Of a stretch of 64,000 nucleotides of DNA, positions 49,564-57,733 are shown piece after piece. Positions within the stretch are counted from its first letter, which is position 1, and each line of letters begins with the position of its first letter. Source of the DNA: Oliverpabstia intestinalis (lineage in GTDB: Bacteria; Bacillota; Clostridia; Lachnospirales; Lachnospiraceae). The notes below the pieces were generated by a model. The model was not told where the DNA came from, did no database searches, and worked only from the letters and a program-made list of their open reading frames with translations. Location: NCBI RefSeq assembly GCF_009696065.1, contig NZ_VUMS01000016.1:1-64000 (forward strand), read 5' to 3'. The position numbers and the translations under genes are program-made.

Positions 49564-51156
49564 TTATCCCAGCATTTTCTCCAGATCTTCCTTCGGATCC
49601 CCGATTGGACTGATCCGGTAGTTTTCTACCAGATACTGCAGCACATTGGGAGACAGGAATGCCGGGAGAGACGGTCCGAGATAAATATTTTTGATTCCAA
49701 GGTGCAGAAGTGTCAGCAGGATGCACACCGCCTTCTGCTCGTACCAGGAAAGCACCATGGAAAGCGGAAGTTCATTGACTCCGCAGTCGAAAGCTTGTGC
49801 AAGCGCGACTGCCACTTTGATGGCTCCGTAGGCATCGTTACACTGTCCCATATCCATGATCCGAGGGAAACCGCCGATGCTTCCGAGATCCAGATCATTA
49901 AACCGGTATTTTCCACACGCCAGCGTAAGAATGATCGTATCGGACGGTGTCTGTTTTACGAATTCCGTATAATAGTTTCTGCCTTTTTTTGCTCCGTCGC
50001 AGCCGCCGACCAAAAAGAAATGCCGGATCGCTCCTGCCTTTACCGCATCCACGATCTGATCTGCTGCCTGCAGAATCGTTCCATGTCCGAAACCGGTGGT
50101 CAGCTTTTCTCCGCCGTTGATTCCCTGGTACTGTCTGTCTTCTGCAAATCCGCCAAGTTCGAGTGCTTTCTCGATCACCGGTGTGAAATCTTTCTCATCA
50201 TCCACATGCACCACACCCGGATAAGAAACTACTTCCGTGGAAAAGACGCGGTCTGCGTAGCTCTCCTTCGGTGGCATCAGACAGTTGGTCGTAAACAGGA
50301 TGGCTCCCGGAAGATCAGCAAATTCTTTCTGCTGGTTCTGCCATGCCGTTCCGAAGTTTCCTTTCAGATGACTGTATTTTTTCAGTTCCGGGTATGCGTG
50401 TGCCGGAAGCATCTCGCCATGGGTATAGATATTGATGCCCTTTCCTTCGGTCTGTTCCAGAAGCAGCTTCAGATCACGCAGATCATGACCGGTAACCACG
50501 ATAAACGGCCCTTTTTCCACTTTCATTGAAACCTCTGTAGGTTTCGGGATTCCGTAAGTCTCTGTGTTGGCACGATCCAGCAGTTCCATACAGGTCAGAT
50601 TAACTTTTCCCGTCTCCAGAACCACCGGGAGAAGTTCTTCCATGCCAAGATCCATAGACAGCGTAGCCAGTGCTTTATATAAGAAGAAGTTCACTTCTTC
50701 CGACTGATATCCAAGTACCATCGCATGGTATGCATACGCTGCAACACCCCGGATGCCGAATAATAACAGGGATTTTAACGACCGGATATCCTCGTCTGCA
50801 TTCCAGATTTGTTCCATATCATAATTGTCTGTATTTCCACATTTTGCCACACAGGTTCCGCATCCCGGTGCGATTCTGCTTTTTTCCTCTTCCACACGCT
50901 CGATCATCACACGAATCGTCTCTTCATTGAAACTTACATTGGTCAGTGTTGTAAATAATCCCTCGATGATCACCCGGTCGGTATCGGCGGTCTTCGGATT
51001 GTTGCCGCAGGTCTTCGCAAGGCCGATCAGTGCCCCTGTCAGCTCATCCTGCGCCTTTGCTACATCAGCCGTCTTTCCGCATACTCCGCGCTTTCCGGTA
51101 CATCCATTGCATCCTGCTGTCTGCTCACACTGAAAACAAAACATATTTTTCTCCAT
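49564..51156 (-). CDS. hcp: Hydroxylamine reductase (hybrid cluster protein)
   Basis: 530 residues: the N-terminal cysteine cluster FCFQCEQTAGCNGCTGKRGVCGK of the class I/II anaerobe type (CxxCx7-8C), IYTHGEMLPAHAYP and GHGTILQAADQI regions, and late Cys/Glu ligands of the hybrid cluster (FLVGGCDGAKKGRNYY, ILTLACGKYRFND). It reduces hydroxylamine or nitric oxide. It is followed upstream by an Fe-S protein gene and a divergent Crp/Fnr regulator. Confidence 0.96.
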   Translation of the reverse strand: MEKNMFCFQCEQTAGCNGCTGKRGVCGKTADVAKAQDELTGALIGLAKTCGNNPKTADTDRVIIEGLFTTLTNVSFNEETIRVMIERVEEEKSRIAPGCGTCVAKCGNTDNYDMEQIWNADEDIRSLKSLLLFGIRGVAAYAYHAMVLGYQSEEVNFFLYKALATLSMDLGMEELLPVVLETGKVNLTCMELLDRANTETYGIPKPTEVSMKVEKGPFIVVTGHDLRDLKLLLEQTEGKGINIYTHGEMLPAHAYPELKKYSHLKGNFGTAWQNQQKEFADLPGAILFTTNCLMPPKESYADRVFSTEVVSYPGVVHVDDEKDFTPVIEKALELGGFAEDRQYQGINGGEKLTTGFGHGTILQAADQIVDAVKAGAIRHFFLVGGCDGAKKGRNYYTEFVKQTPSDTIILTLACGKYRFNDLDLGSIGGFPRIMDMGQCNDAYGAIKVAVALAQAFDCGVNELPLSMVLSWYEQKAVCILLTLLHLGIKNIYLGPSLPAFLSPNVLQYLVENYRISPIGDPKEDLEKMLG

Positions 51157-51333
51157 TTTTTGTACTCCTTTTATCAGTTTTTTTATCGTTTTCTTTACTT
51201 TTACCTTATTTATCTCATAAGTATCCCTGATTTTTCTGCTTTTATCCTTCGTACTATGTCTCTCGCACAGATAGCCTCACGGATTACACCGTTTGGTTTT
51301 TCCCATCCGTCTGCCTTTAAAACGTTCTGCCCG

Positions 51334-51951
51334 TTACTCCCGGATCGTACCGTCAGTTCCGACCGTGATCACCTGCCATGGCAGCCGTTTTCCGCTCGCT
51401 TCAAGGGCACGTTTTGCCGCCATCTCAAGTCCTCCGCAACATGGAACCTCCATGCGGACAACAGTGATACTCTGCACCTCATTCTGCCGGATGATCTCTG
51501 CCAGTTTAACGGCATAATCGGTGCTGTCAAGTTTCGGACATCCCACCAGCACCACACGATCTTTTAAAAATTCATCGTGGAACTTCGCATAAGCGTACGC
51601 TGTACAGTCTGCCGCGATCAGCAGGTTCGCTCCCTCATAAAAAGGTGCATGCACCGGCAGTAATTTGATCTGTACCGGCCACTGACGCAGACGGGAACGC
51701 TCCGCTTTCGCCTTTTCTTCTTTATTTTTCAGCACTGCTGCCTCGTCATAAGCTTCCGCTTCCCGTTCAATAAAATGAATCGCATCCATCGGACATGCCG
51801 GAAGGCAATCCCCCAGTCCGTCACAGTAATCGTCGCGCATCAGTTTTGCTTTCCCGTTTACCAAACCGATTGCCCCTTCGTGACAGGCCTTAGCACAGGC
51901 GCCACAACCATTACATTTATCTTCCTCTATCTGAATCACTCTTCGGATCAT
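51334..51951 (-). CDS. 4Fe-4S ferredoxin-type protein, probable Hcp electron donor
   Basis: 205 residues from ATG 51951, with GGAGG 8 nt upstream. Two clusters: DKCNGCGACAKACHEGA and DDYCDGLGDCLPACPMDA, the second with altered Cys spacing. The C-terminal half (about 95-205) has VPCCGGLEMAAKRAL and a predicted alpha/beta fold. It lies 177 bp before hcp and probably passes electrons to Hcp. The gap to hcp shows no clear terminator. Confidence 0.85.
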   Translation of the reverse strand: MIRRVIQIEEDKCNGCGACAKACHEGAIGLVNGKAKLMRDDYCDGLGDCLPACPMDAIHFIEREAEAYDEAAVLKNKEEKAKAERSRLRQWPVQIKLLPVHAPFYEGANLLIAADCTAYAYAKFHDEFLKDRVVLVGCPKLDSTDYAVKLAEIIRQNEVQSITVVRMEVPCCGGLEMAAKRALEASGKRLPWQVITVGTDGTIRE

Positions 51952-52107
51952 ATTCGATTCCTCCTTATTTTCTATATGCACTCCTGAAATCTCTCTATAT
52001 CTGATTTTACACAAATGCATTTCTGTCTCTGTTATGCTGTCCTTCTTCTCTTTGCAACAGCTCCCTTGCGTTTACAAACAGAGGATACTATAATATCAGA
52101 TAAAAAT

Positions 52108-52128
52108 ATGTTGTTTTAACCACAAAAA
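52108..52128. promoter_or_regulatory. Candidate Crp/Fnr-type site in the divergent promoter
   Basis: TTGTTTTAACCACAA (52111-52125) has TTGT/ACAA half-sites and lies close to the regulator start. Weak symmetry, so only a candidate for autoregulation. Confidence 0.3.
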
Positions 52129-52137
52129 GGAGAAAAA

Positions 52138-52800
52138 ATGAATTTTCCAATATTAAAAAAAATCCCCCTGTTTTATGGTGTGAAACCGGAGGAAATTCCG
52201 TCTATTCTGCATTGTCTCTCCGGACAGATCCGGTCGTTTTCCAAAGGGGAAATGATCTTTTGTGCCGGTGAATCTATTACCGCTGTAGGAATCGTGCTGG
52301 AAGGTTCTGTTCATATTGAAATTGACGATTTCTGGGGCAGTAAAAATATCCTGAATCACGTCGGACCCGGACAGCTTTTCGGCGAAGCCTACGCCTGTTC
52401 CCCTTCGGAACCGCTGATGGTCAATGTCGTATCCGTCACGCCCAGTCAGATTTTATTTCTGGATGTTCCGAAGATTTTGCATACCTGTGAAAAACCATGC
52501 AGTCATCACCAGCAGATGATTGAAAATCTGCTCCGCATCATGGCAACCAGTAACCTGCAGCTTTCCCGCCGGATCCTGCACACCACACCGAAAACCATCC
52601 GTGAACGGCTGCTCGCCTATCTTTCCTATCAGGAACTGCTCACCGGATCGCCTGAGATCACCATCGCCTTCAACCGCCAGCAGCTCGCTGACTATCTCAG
52701 CGTGGACCGGAGTGCGCTTTCGAAAGAAATTGGGAAAATGCAGAAGGACGGGCTGCTGGAAGTGAAAAAAAATGAATTTGTCCTAAAAAGCAGAGAATAA
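52138..52800 (+). CDS. Crp/Fnr-family regulator (HcpR-like by context)
   Basis: 220 residues: a cyclic-nucleotide-binding-like beta barrel (FSKGEMIFCAGESITAVGIVLEGSVHIE, GPGQLFGEAYA), then a C-terminal wHTH (FNRQQLADYLSVDRSALSKEIGKMQKDGLL). It is divergent from the Fe-S protein-hcp pair, and Crp/Fnr regulators in this position control hcp in response to nitrosative stress. There is no N-terminal Fnr four-Cys cluster. The terminator is at 52871. Confidence 0.88.
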   Translation: MNFPILKKIPLFYGVKPEEIPSILHCLSGQIRSFSKGEMIFCAGESITAVGIVLEGSVHIEIDDFWGSKNILNHVGPGQLFGEAYACSPSEPLMVNVVSVTPSQILFLDVPKILHTCEKPCSHHQQMIENLLRIMATSNLQLSRRILHTTPKTIRERLLAYLSYQELLTGSPEITIAFNRQQLADYLSVDRSALSKEIGKMQKDGLLEVKKNEFVLKSRE

Positions 52801-52870
52801 AGAATATGATGCCGTGTACATCTTCGCAGAGTGTTCCCGATTTACTGAAAAACAGTTTTTGTAAGACACT

Positions 52871-52910
52871 AAACAGGGCAAATCGCTCTTTCGAACGATT
52901 CGCCCTGTTT
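52871..52910. terminator. Bidirectional terminator between the Crp/Fnr gene and rplY
   Basis: AAACAGGGCAAATCG and CGATTCGCCCTGTTT with T/A runs at both sides, between convergent genes. Confidence 0.85.
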
Positions 52911-52936
52911 GTGTTTTTATTTACTTGATTTTTGTA

Positions 52937-53518
52937 TTATTCAGCCTCTTCAGCTGTCTCCGGTTCCGGTACACTGTTGTGAACTGCGGTGCAGGATACA
53001 ACAACTGCTTCCGGATCTGTTTTCAGATCGATGTTCGGATTCTTGGCGATCTCCAGATCTTTGACTTTGATCACATCACCGATCTTCATCTCACCGACAT
53101 CCACCTGAACTTTATCCACCAGGTCAGCAGGCAGTGCCTTATAAGAAATCTCTTCCAGATCTTCCTGCAGAACACCTGCCTCTACTTTCTCATGGTTGAG
53201 CAGAACGATTTCCGCTACGGAATGTACTTTCTCGGTACTTACCAGTGCCTGGAAATCAATCTCATCCACGCGGTTTGCCATTGCATTGTAATCAACCTCT
53301 TTGATCAGTGCATCGTAGGTCTTGCCGTCTACTTCCAGCATAACCTGACTTCCTTTGTTGTCCGTCTTCAGCAGCTGATCTACTGCCTTTTTCGTCATCT
53401 GGATCGGAAGAGATCCTTCAATCTCTCTGCCAAACAGATTACCTGTGACATAGCCTTCTCTTCTTAATTTCTTTGCTTTGACGTCCATGCTTCTTTTTTC
53501 AGCTTTTAAAGTATTCAT
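52937..53518 (-). CDS. rplY: 50S ribosomal protein L25/general stress protein Ctc
   Basis: 193 residues: MNTLKAEKRSMDVKAKKLRREGYVTGNLFGRE and an L25 domain to about 90, then the TL5/Ctc C-terminal beta domain (KALPADLVDKVQVDVGEMKIGDVIKVKDL). It binds 5S rRNA. The tail is acidic. Confidence 0.93.
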   Translation of the reverse strand: MNTLKAEKRSMDVKAKKLRREGYVTGNLFGREIEGSLPIQMTKKAVDQLLKTDNKGSQVMLEVDGKTYDALIKEVDYNAMANRVDEIDFQALVSTEKVHSVAEIVLLNHEKVEAGVLQEDLEEISYKALPADLVDKVQVDVGEMKIGDVIKVKDLEIAKNPNIDLKTDPEAVVVSCTAVHNSVPEPETAEEAE

Positions 53519-53645
53519 TTATCTTTTCCTCCAAACTGATTGCTTAGCAGCCTTCTACAAAGAGGTTTTGTTAAGTATTATATATAAATGTGCTACCGTC
53601 TGCCATCCGGCAAACCGTATGGTTAATAGTTACCCGATTCAGATA

Positions 53646-54113
53646 TTATCCTTCAATGGCGATGTATTTGTTTTCTTCCACTGCCGGTTTTGCTTCTTTC
53701 TTCGGAACGAACAGTTTCAAAATACCATGTTTGAATTCGGCTTTGATCTCACCCGGATCTACTTCCTCTCCCACATAGAAGCTACGTGTGCAGGCACCTG
53801 CATAACGTTCTTTACGGATATATTTTCCGGTTTCTTTTTCTTTCTCGTCTTTATCAAGGCCTTTGGCTGCCTCGATGGTCATATAACCATTTTCCAGAGA
53901 AACCTTTACTTCATCTTTGGCAAATCCCGGAAGATCTATTTCAAATTCATATCCATTGTCTTTTTCTTTGATATCGGTTTTCATCACATGTCCGGCTCTT
54001 CTGCCGTACAGTTTTTTCTCTGCTTTGTGCAGTTCCTTGCCGGTATCGAACGGAAAATAATCATCAAAAAAGTCATCAAACAAATTCTCTCCAAAAATAC
54101 TAGGCATCAACAT
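53646..54113 (-). CDS. hsp20: Small heat-shock protein Hsp20
   Basis: 155 residues: an N-terminal arm (MLMPSIFGENLFDDFFDDYFPFD), the alpha-crystallin domain (MKTDIKEKDNGYEFEIDLPGFAKDEVKVSLENGYMTIEA through VDPGEIKAEFKHGILKLFVPK) and a short tail. It is an ATP-independent holdase. A CIRCE operator lies upstream. Confidence 0.95.
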   Translation of the reverse strand: MLMPSIFGENLFDDFFDDYFPFDTGKELHKAEKKLYGRRAGHVMKTDIKEKDNGYEFEIDLPGFAKDEVKVSLENGYMTIEAAKGLDKDEKEKETGKYIRKERYAGACTRSFYVGEEVDPGEIKAEFKHGILKLFVPKKEAKPAVEENKYIAIEG

Positions 54114-54248
54114 AAGTCATCTCTCCTTTTTATTCATCATGTATTATTACCTTGTTTCTTTGGAACTGGGATGCTTCAGGAGCTTTCGAACTTTTTCTTC
54201 GTTCTTTTTGTTCCCTTCCTTTGTTCTAGGTGTAATATAACACTTAAA

Positions 54249-54275
54249 TCAGCACTCGTCAAGGGGGAGTGCTGA
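54249..54275. promoter_or_regulatory. CIRCE operator upstream of hsp20
   Basis: TCAGCACTC-N9-GAGTGCTGA matches the HrcA-binding CIRCE element (TTAGCACTC-N9-GAGTGCTAA) with one symmetrical change. It predicts HrcA control of hsp20, which lies about 135 bp downstream on the minus strand. Confidence 0.85.
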
Positions 54276-54330
54276 TTTTTTTGTGAAGATTTTGTGTCCT
54301 TCCGTGACATTCGTCTGGTACATCGTCTCA

Positions 54331-54414
54331 CAGACAAATGAATGATTCAGTTATTTCGAAAACAATGTATCCGGTCTCATGGGAGCACGGACTTTGACTT
54401 GTTGCCCACGTAAA
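54331..54414. repeat. Composite intergenic repeat, copy near the CLC gene
   Basis: CAGACAAATGAATGATTCAG (54331 and on) recurs at 33866, and GACTTTGACTTGTTGCCCAC (54390 and on) recurs at 32883. Both modules stand together here directly before a terminator. Nothing else is seen in 54276-54485. Confidence 0.6.
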
Positions 54415-54415
54415 T

Positions 54416-54475
54416 GAAAAACGAACTTCCACCCTTACTTTGTTTGCCACAACATCAAGGTAGAAGTTCGTTTTT
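54416..54475 (-). terminator. Terminator of the CLC transporter gene
   Basis: AAAAACGAACTTCCACC and GGTAGAAGTTCGTTTTT, near-perfect arms with a 25-nt loop. Confidence 0.8.
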
Positions 54476-54485
54476 CAATTAGTTA

Positions 54486-55778
54486 TCAGGTCTTCGTATG
54501 CCGGTTTACATATTTCGCCTTATATTTTGAGTACACGATCGTCTGGTCTTTATACAGCCCGTAATATCCGGACACTGCATAGCTGACCGCCACAGCCAGC
54601 AGATAATACGAAACGCCCTGGAAGCCAAACAACTCAAAGGCTATCAGTATAGAAGTAACCGGGCAGTTCGTCACACCGCAGAAGACAGCGGTCATCCCGG
54701 CGGCTGCACTTAAAGACGGTGAAAATCCCATTATCTGTCCTGCCAGACAGCCAAAGGTAGCACCAATGGCAAATGAAGGAACGATCTCCCCCCCTCGAAA
54801 ACCTGCACGCATCGTCAGTGCTGTCAGAAGCATTTTCCAGAAAAAGTCAAAGGTCTGCGTCTGTCCATGTTCCACTGCCTGTTCGATCAGCTGATTACCC
54901 GCACCCATATACCGGTCTGTCCCAAGGATCCAGTACAGGACTACTACCAGACAGCCCGCCGCGAAGACACGCAGATATGGATTTTTCATCCATTTATCAT
55001 ATCCCTTGCTCACATATTCCAGTAACAGACAAAAAAAGATACTGACTGCACCGCAGCCTACGGCGATGATGCCCATTTTAATCCCGTTTTCCATCGAAAA
55101 TGCCGGGATTCCCGTGACATGAAAGTTCTCCGGATGGATTCCGAAACTTCCCGCAAAATCATAAGCAACCAGCGATGCCACCACACAGGGCAGCAAAGCC
55201 GCATAGTACATCACACCTACGCTGACCACTTCCATGGCAAATACCGCTGCCGCCATCGGCGTACCGAAAACAGCCGAAAACGCAGCACTCATCCCGCACA
55301 TAACGATCACATGGCGGTCTTCCTCATCCAGATGGATCCACCGTCCCAGTTGATTTCCGATACTTCCTCCAAGCTGGATCGCCGCACCTTCCCGGCCTGC
55401 TGAGCCACCAAGCAGATGTGTCAATGCTGTAGCGATAAAAATCAGTGGTGCTGAACGAAGCGGGACCTCATCCTGCGACCGGATCGTAGAGAGTACCTGG
55501 TTCGTTCCTCTGTCCTCTTTTCCAATCTTCTGATATAAAAATACAATCAACAGACCACCAAAAGGCAATAATAAAACAACCGCCGGTCTGTCTGCCCGAA
55601 ACTGTGTCACCCAGCTCAGACACCCGGCAAATAAACTGCTGGCACCGCCAACCACTCCACCGATCAGAAGTGCCAGCAGGATCCATTTGACAAAGTTGCT
55701 CATATCCTGCTGTATCCGTTTTCCATAATAATGTGACATCACTTCCAGACGGTGATGTCCCTTTTTCATAGGTTCCAT
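54486..55778 (-). CDS. CLC-family anion transporter, fluoride-type motif
   Basis: 430 residues and the CLC membrane fold: GGSAGREGAAIQLGGSIGNQLG (gating-Glu region), MCGMSAAFSAVFGTPMAAAVFAMEV, MRAGFRGGEIVPSFAIGATFG and GMTAVFCGVTNCPVTSILIAFELFG. The usual Ser-containing GSGIP selectivity motif is replaced by GTNQV (about residue 91-95), like the Asn-containing motif of the CLC-F fluoride/proton antiporters. The start ATG 55778 has only a modest site. It is monocistronic. Confidence 0.85.
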   Translation of the reverse strand: MEPMKKGHHRLEVMSHYYGKRIQQDMSNFVKWILLALLIGGVVGGASSLFAGCLSWVTQFRADRPAVVLLLPFGGLLIVFLYQKIGKEDRGTNQVLSTIRSQDEVPLRSAPLIFIATALTHLLGGSAGREGAAIQLGGSIGNQLGRWIHLDEEDRHVIVMCGMSAAFSAVFGTPMAAAVFAMEVVSVGVMYYAALLPCVVASLVAYDFAGSFGIHPENFHVTGIPAFSMENGIKMGIIAVGCGAVSIFFCLLLEYVSKGYDKWMKNPYLRVFAAGCLVVVLYWILGTDRYMGAGNQLIEQAVEHGQTQTFDFFWKMLLTALTMRAGFRGGEIVPSFAIGATFGCLAGQIMGFSPSLSAAAGMTAVFCGVTNCPVTSILIAFELFGFQGVSYYLLAVAVSYAVSGYYGLYKDQTIVYSKYKAKYVNRHTKT

Positions 55779-55929
55779 ATGTTTCCCCGCTTCCCTTTCC
55801 TCTTTCGTATTTCCGCCTCATTTTCCCGGAATCATACTTTCTTTCAGTATACGCCATCCCTGTATATTTTTCCAGCGCAATGAACTTTAAATATCATGGA
55901 AAATTGGTTCACTGTTACGGTTCACTGGC

Positions 55930-55950
55930 TCAATTATTGATATGCAGTGC
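55930..55950. repeat. Terminator-associated repeat, copy 3
   Basis: CAATTATTGATATGCAGTGC with preceding CGGTTCACTGG; see 32931-32949 and 34957-34977. Confidence 0.6.
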
Positions 55951-55956
55951 AACGAA

Positions 55957-56000
55957 AAAACAGGGCGAAGCCGCTTCCCTCTCAGCGTTCGCCCTGTTTT
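55957..56000 (-). terminator. Terminator of the sucrose phosphorylase operon
   Basis: AAAACAGGGCGAA (55957-55969) and TTCGCCCTGTTTT (55988-56000), between the CLC and GH13 genes. Confidence 0.85.
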
Positions 56001-56041
56001 CCCTTATTTCTTTTACTCCCTCACATCACTGCCTGATCCCC

Positions 56042-57721
56042 TTATGCGTAGATTCCCTCAGAATCTGTAATCTCGTACTCAAAAGTCTTCAGATTTGCGC
56101 GCAGTGTTGCACTCTCGCCCTGGTTTGTCCAGATGAAGGTAATGATTTCACCTTCTGTGGATACTGCAAGTTCTGCATCAAAGCCGAACGCTTTGGATAC
56201 GTTTCTAAAATGCAGAAGTTTCAACTGCTCTTTTACGATATCTGTCTTCATCAGTTCTTCGATCTGTGCTGCGGACAGATTGGTACGGTTGATTTCTTTA
56301 TGACCGCCGGCACCGGCACGTTTAACAGCCTCGTGGTCGTTCTTGCCAGCGAAAAGATCCAAGTACCATACCTGCGGTTTTCCAGGCATGAACATCTGCA
56401 GTGCTCTGGCCATAAGCATTTTTTTGTCATCTTCGCCCAGTGCACTGTAATAAGTTGCATTTACCTGATAATATACATTTTTCTGACCATGAAGATCTTT
56501 CACATATCCGCCTCTTGCAACAACAGTGTCGATGATCTGCTGGATTCTTTCTTCCGGGATCAGCCCCTTCAGATCCAGAAGCGGGATTCCATCGTGGCAG
56601 CCCAGCATGTTGACTACATGGATTTCTTTTTCCATCAGTTCTTTTGCCCATTTTTCCAGAGTGGAACCGTTGCCGCTTTCCAGTGCATCGATGATCATGC
56701 CCGGAAGGAAGAAATCGTAGGTCATGTAACCCTGTTTTGCAATCTGTTCATAGTTCTTCTCTCCGTAGCTTGCATGGATCTCCGGAAGAAGGGTCAGATT
56801 GTATTTGTCTGCCAGTTTTCGTACTTTTTCCAGTACTTCCCATGTTCCCGGCTCATTCAGGAAGTTTTTTTCTCCCGGCTCCTTCGGTGCATAAGCAAAT
56901 GCGTCCAGACGCACGATCTTTGCTCCGTATGCAGCCAGCGTCTTCAGTGTTTCGTCATAAAACTCCCATACCAGTGGAGATTTGATATTCAGATCCATCT
57001 GTCCCAGATATTTTCTCTTACTCTCCAGAAGTTCTACCACGCTGTCTTTGCAGAAAGTATCAATGTTGAGTTCTGACGGTTTTTTACCTGCTGCAATCTC
57101 CTCATTGACTTTCTTCGCGATCAGATCTGCTTTGTAATACTGTACCTTTGCCACCTGCATAATGTCCTGTGCATCCAGTACCGGATATTTAATTTCCTGG
57201 TAGAACGTATTCCAGTAAGGCACATTTTTTCCGTCCGGGAAACGTACCATCAGGATGGGAAGACCCGGTTTACGGAAGAACATATGCTCGATCAGTTCCT
57301 GATCCGGCTGGATATATCCTTCTTCAGTCATGGTTCCCTTTCCTTCCCAGAACTTGTTCCAGTCGATAAAGAAATCACGGTATTTGGAGTCGTCGCCGTT
57401 TTTCAGGATATCCTGAAACTGCCTAGATAATACAGAAGCATGGTTCAGGATAAAATCCAGTTTCAGATTAATTCCCAGTTCTTCCAGTGCTTCCAGATCT
57501 TTTTTATCTGCCAGTTCTTCATTCAATGTGTAATCGATTACAGAGAACCCGCGATCAAGATCTGTATTAAATACGCTGGGCAGAATATAGAAGGAAGAAA
57601 ATACATCCTTTAATTCCGGTTTCTGTAAAAATCCGGTGATATCACTGAGGGTTCCACCTACGCTGTCCGGATATGCATTTAACATCGGTTTTGCATCTGC
57701 TGTAACGGTCATTTTACTCAT
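56042..57721 (-). CDS. gtfA: GH13_18 phosphorylase (sucrose or sucrose-6-phosphate type)
   Basis: 559 residues. The start MTVTADAKPMLNAYPDSVGGTLSDI is typical. The barrel motifs are KIVRLDAFAYAPKE (Asp nucleophile), LLPEIHASYGEK (general acid Glu) and NMLGCHDGIPLLDL (stabilising Asp). QVNATYYSALG is the acceptor loop. The family splits sucrose (or sucrose 6-phosphate, glucosylglycerate) with phosphate to give glucose-1-P. It is cotranscribed with a P-loop kinase gene 12 bp upstream, so a phosphorylated substrate is possible. It is about 70 residues longer than bifidobacterial sucrose phosphorylase. Confidence 0.88.
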   Translation of the reverse strand: MSKMTVTADAKPMLNAYPDSVGGTLSDITGFLQKPELKDVFSSFYILPSVFNTDLDRGFSVIDYTLNEELADKKDLEALEELGINLKLDFILNHASVLSRQFQDILKNGDDSKYRDFFIDWNKFWEGKGTMTEEGYIQPDQELIEHMFFRKPGLPILMVRFPDGKNVPYWNTFYQEIKYPVLDAQDIMQVAKVQYYKADLIAKKVNEEIAAGKKPSELNIDTFCKDSVVELLESKRKYLGQMDLNIKSPLVWEFYDETLKTLAAYGAKIVRLDAFAYAPKEPGEKNFLNEPGTWEVLEKVRKLADKYNLTLLPEIHASYGEKNYEQIAKQGYMTYDFFLPGMIIDALESGNGSTLEKWAKELMEKEIHVVNMLGCHDGIPLLDLKGLIPEERIQQIIDTVVARGGYVKDLHGQKNVYYQVNATYYSALGEDDKKMLMARALQMFMPGKPQVWYLDLFAGKNDHEAVKRAGAGGHKEINRTNLSAAQIEELMKTDIVKEQLKLLHFRNVSKAFGFDAELAVSTEGEIITFIWTNQGESATLRANLKTFEYEITDSEGIYA

Positions 57722-57733
57722 GCTTCTCTCTCC

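Noticed and set aside
55880-57076. Long plus-strand open frame (398 codons) opposite the GH13 phosphorylase
   Set aside because: Antisense shadow of a clear enzyme gene; begins inside repeat and terminator sequence.
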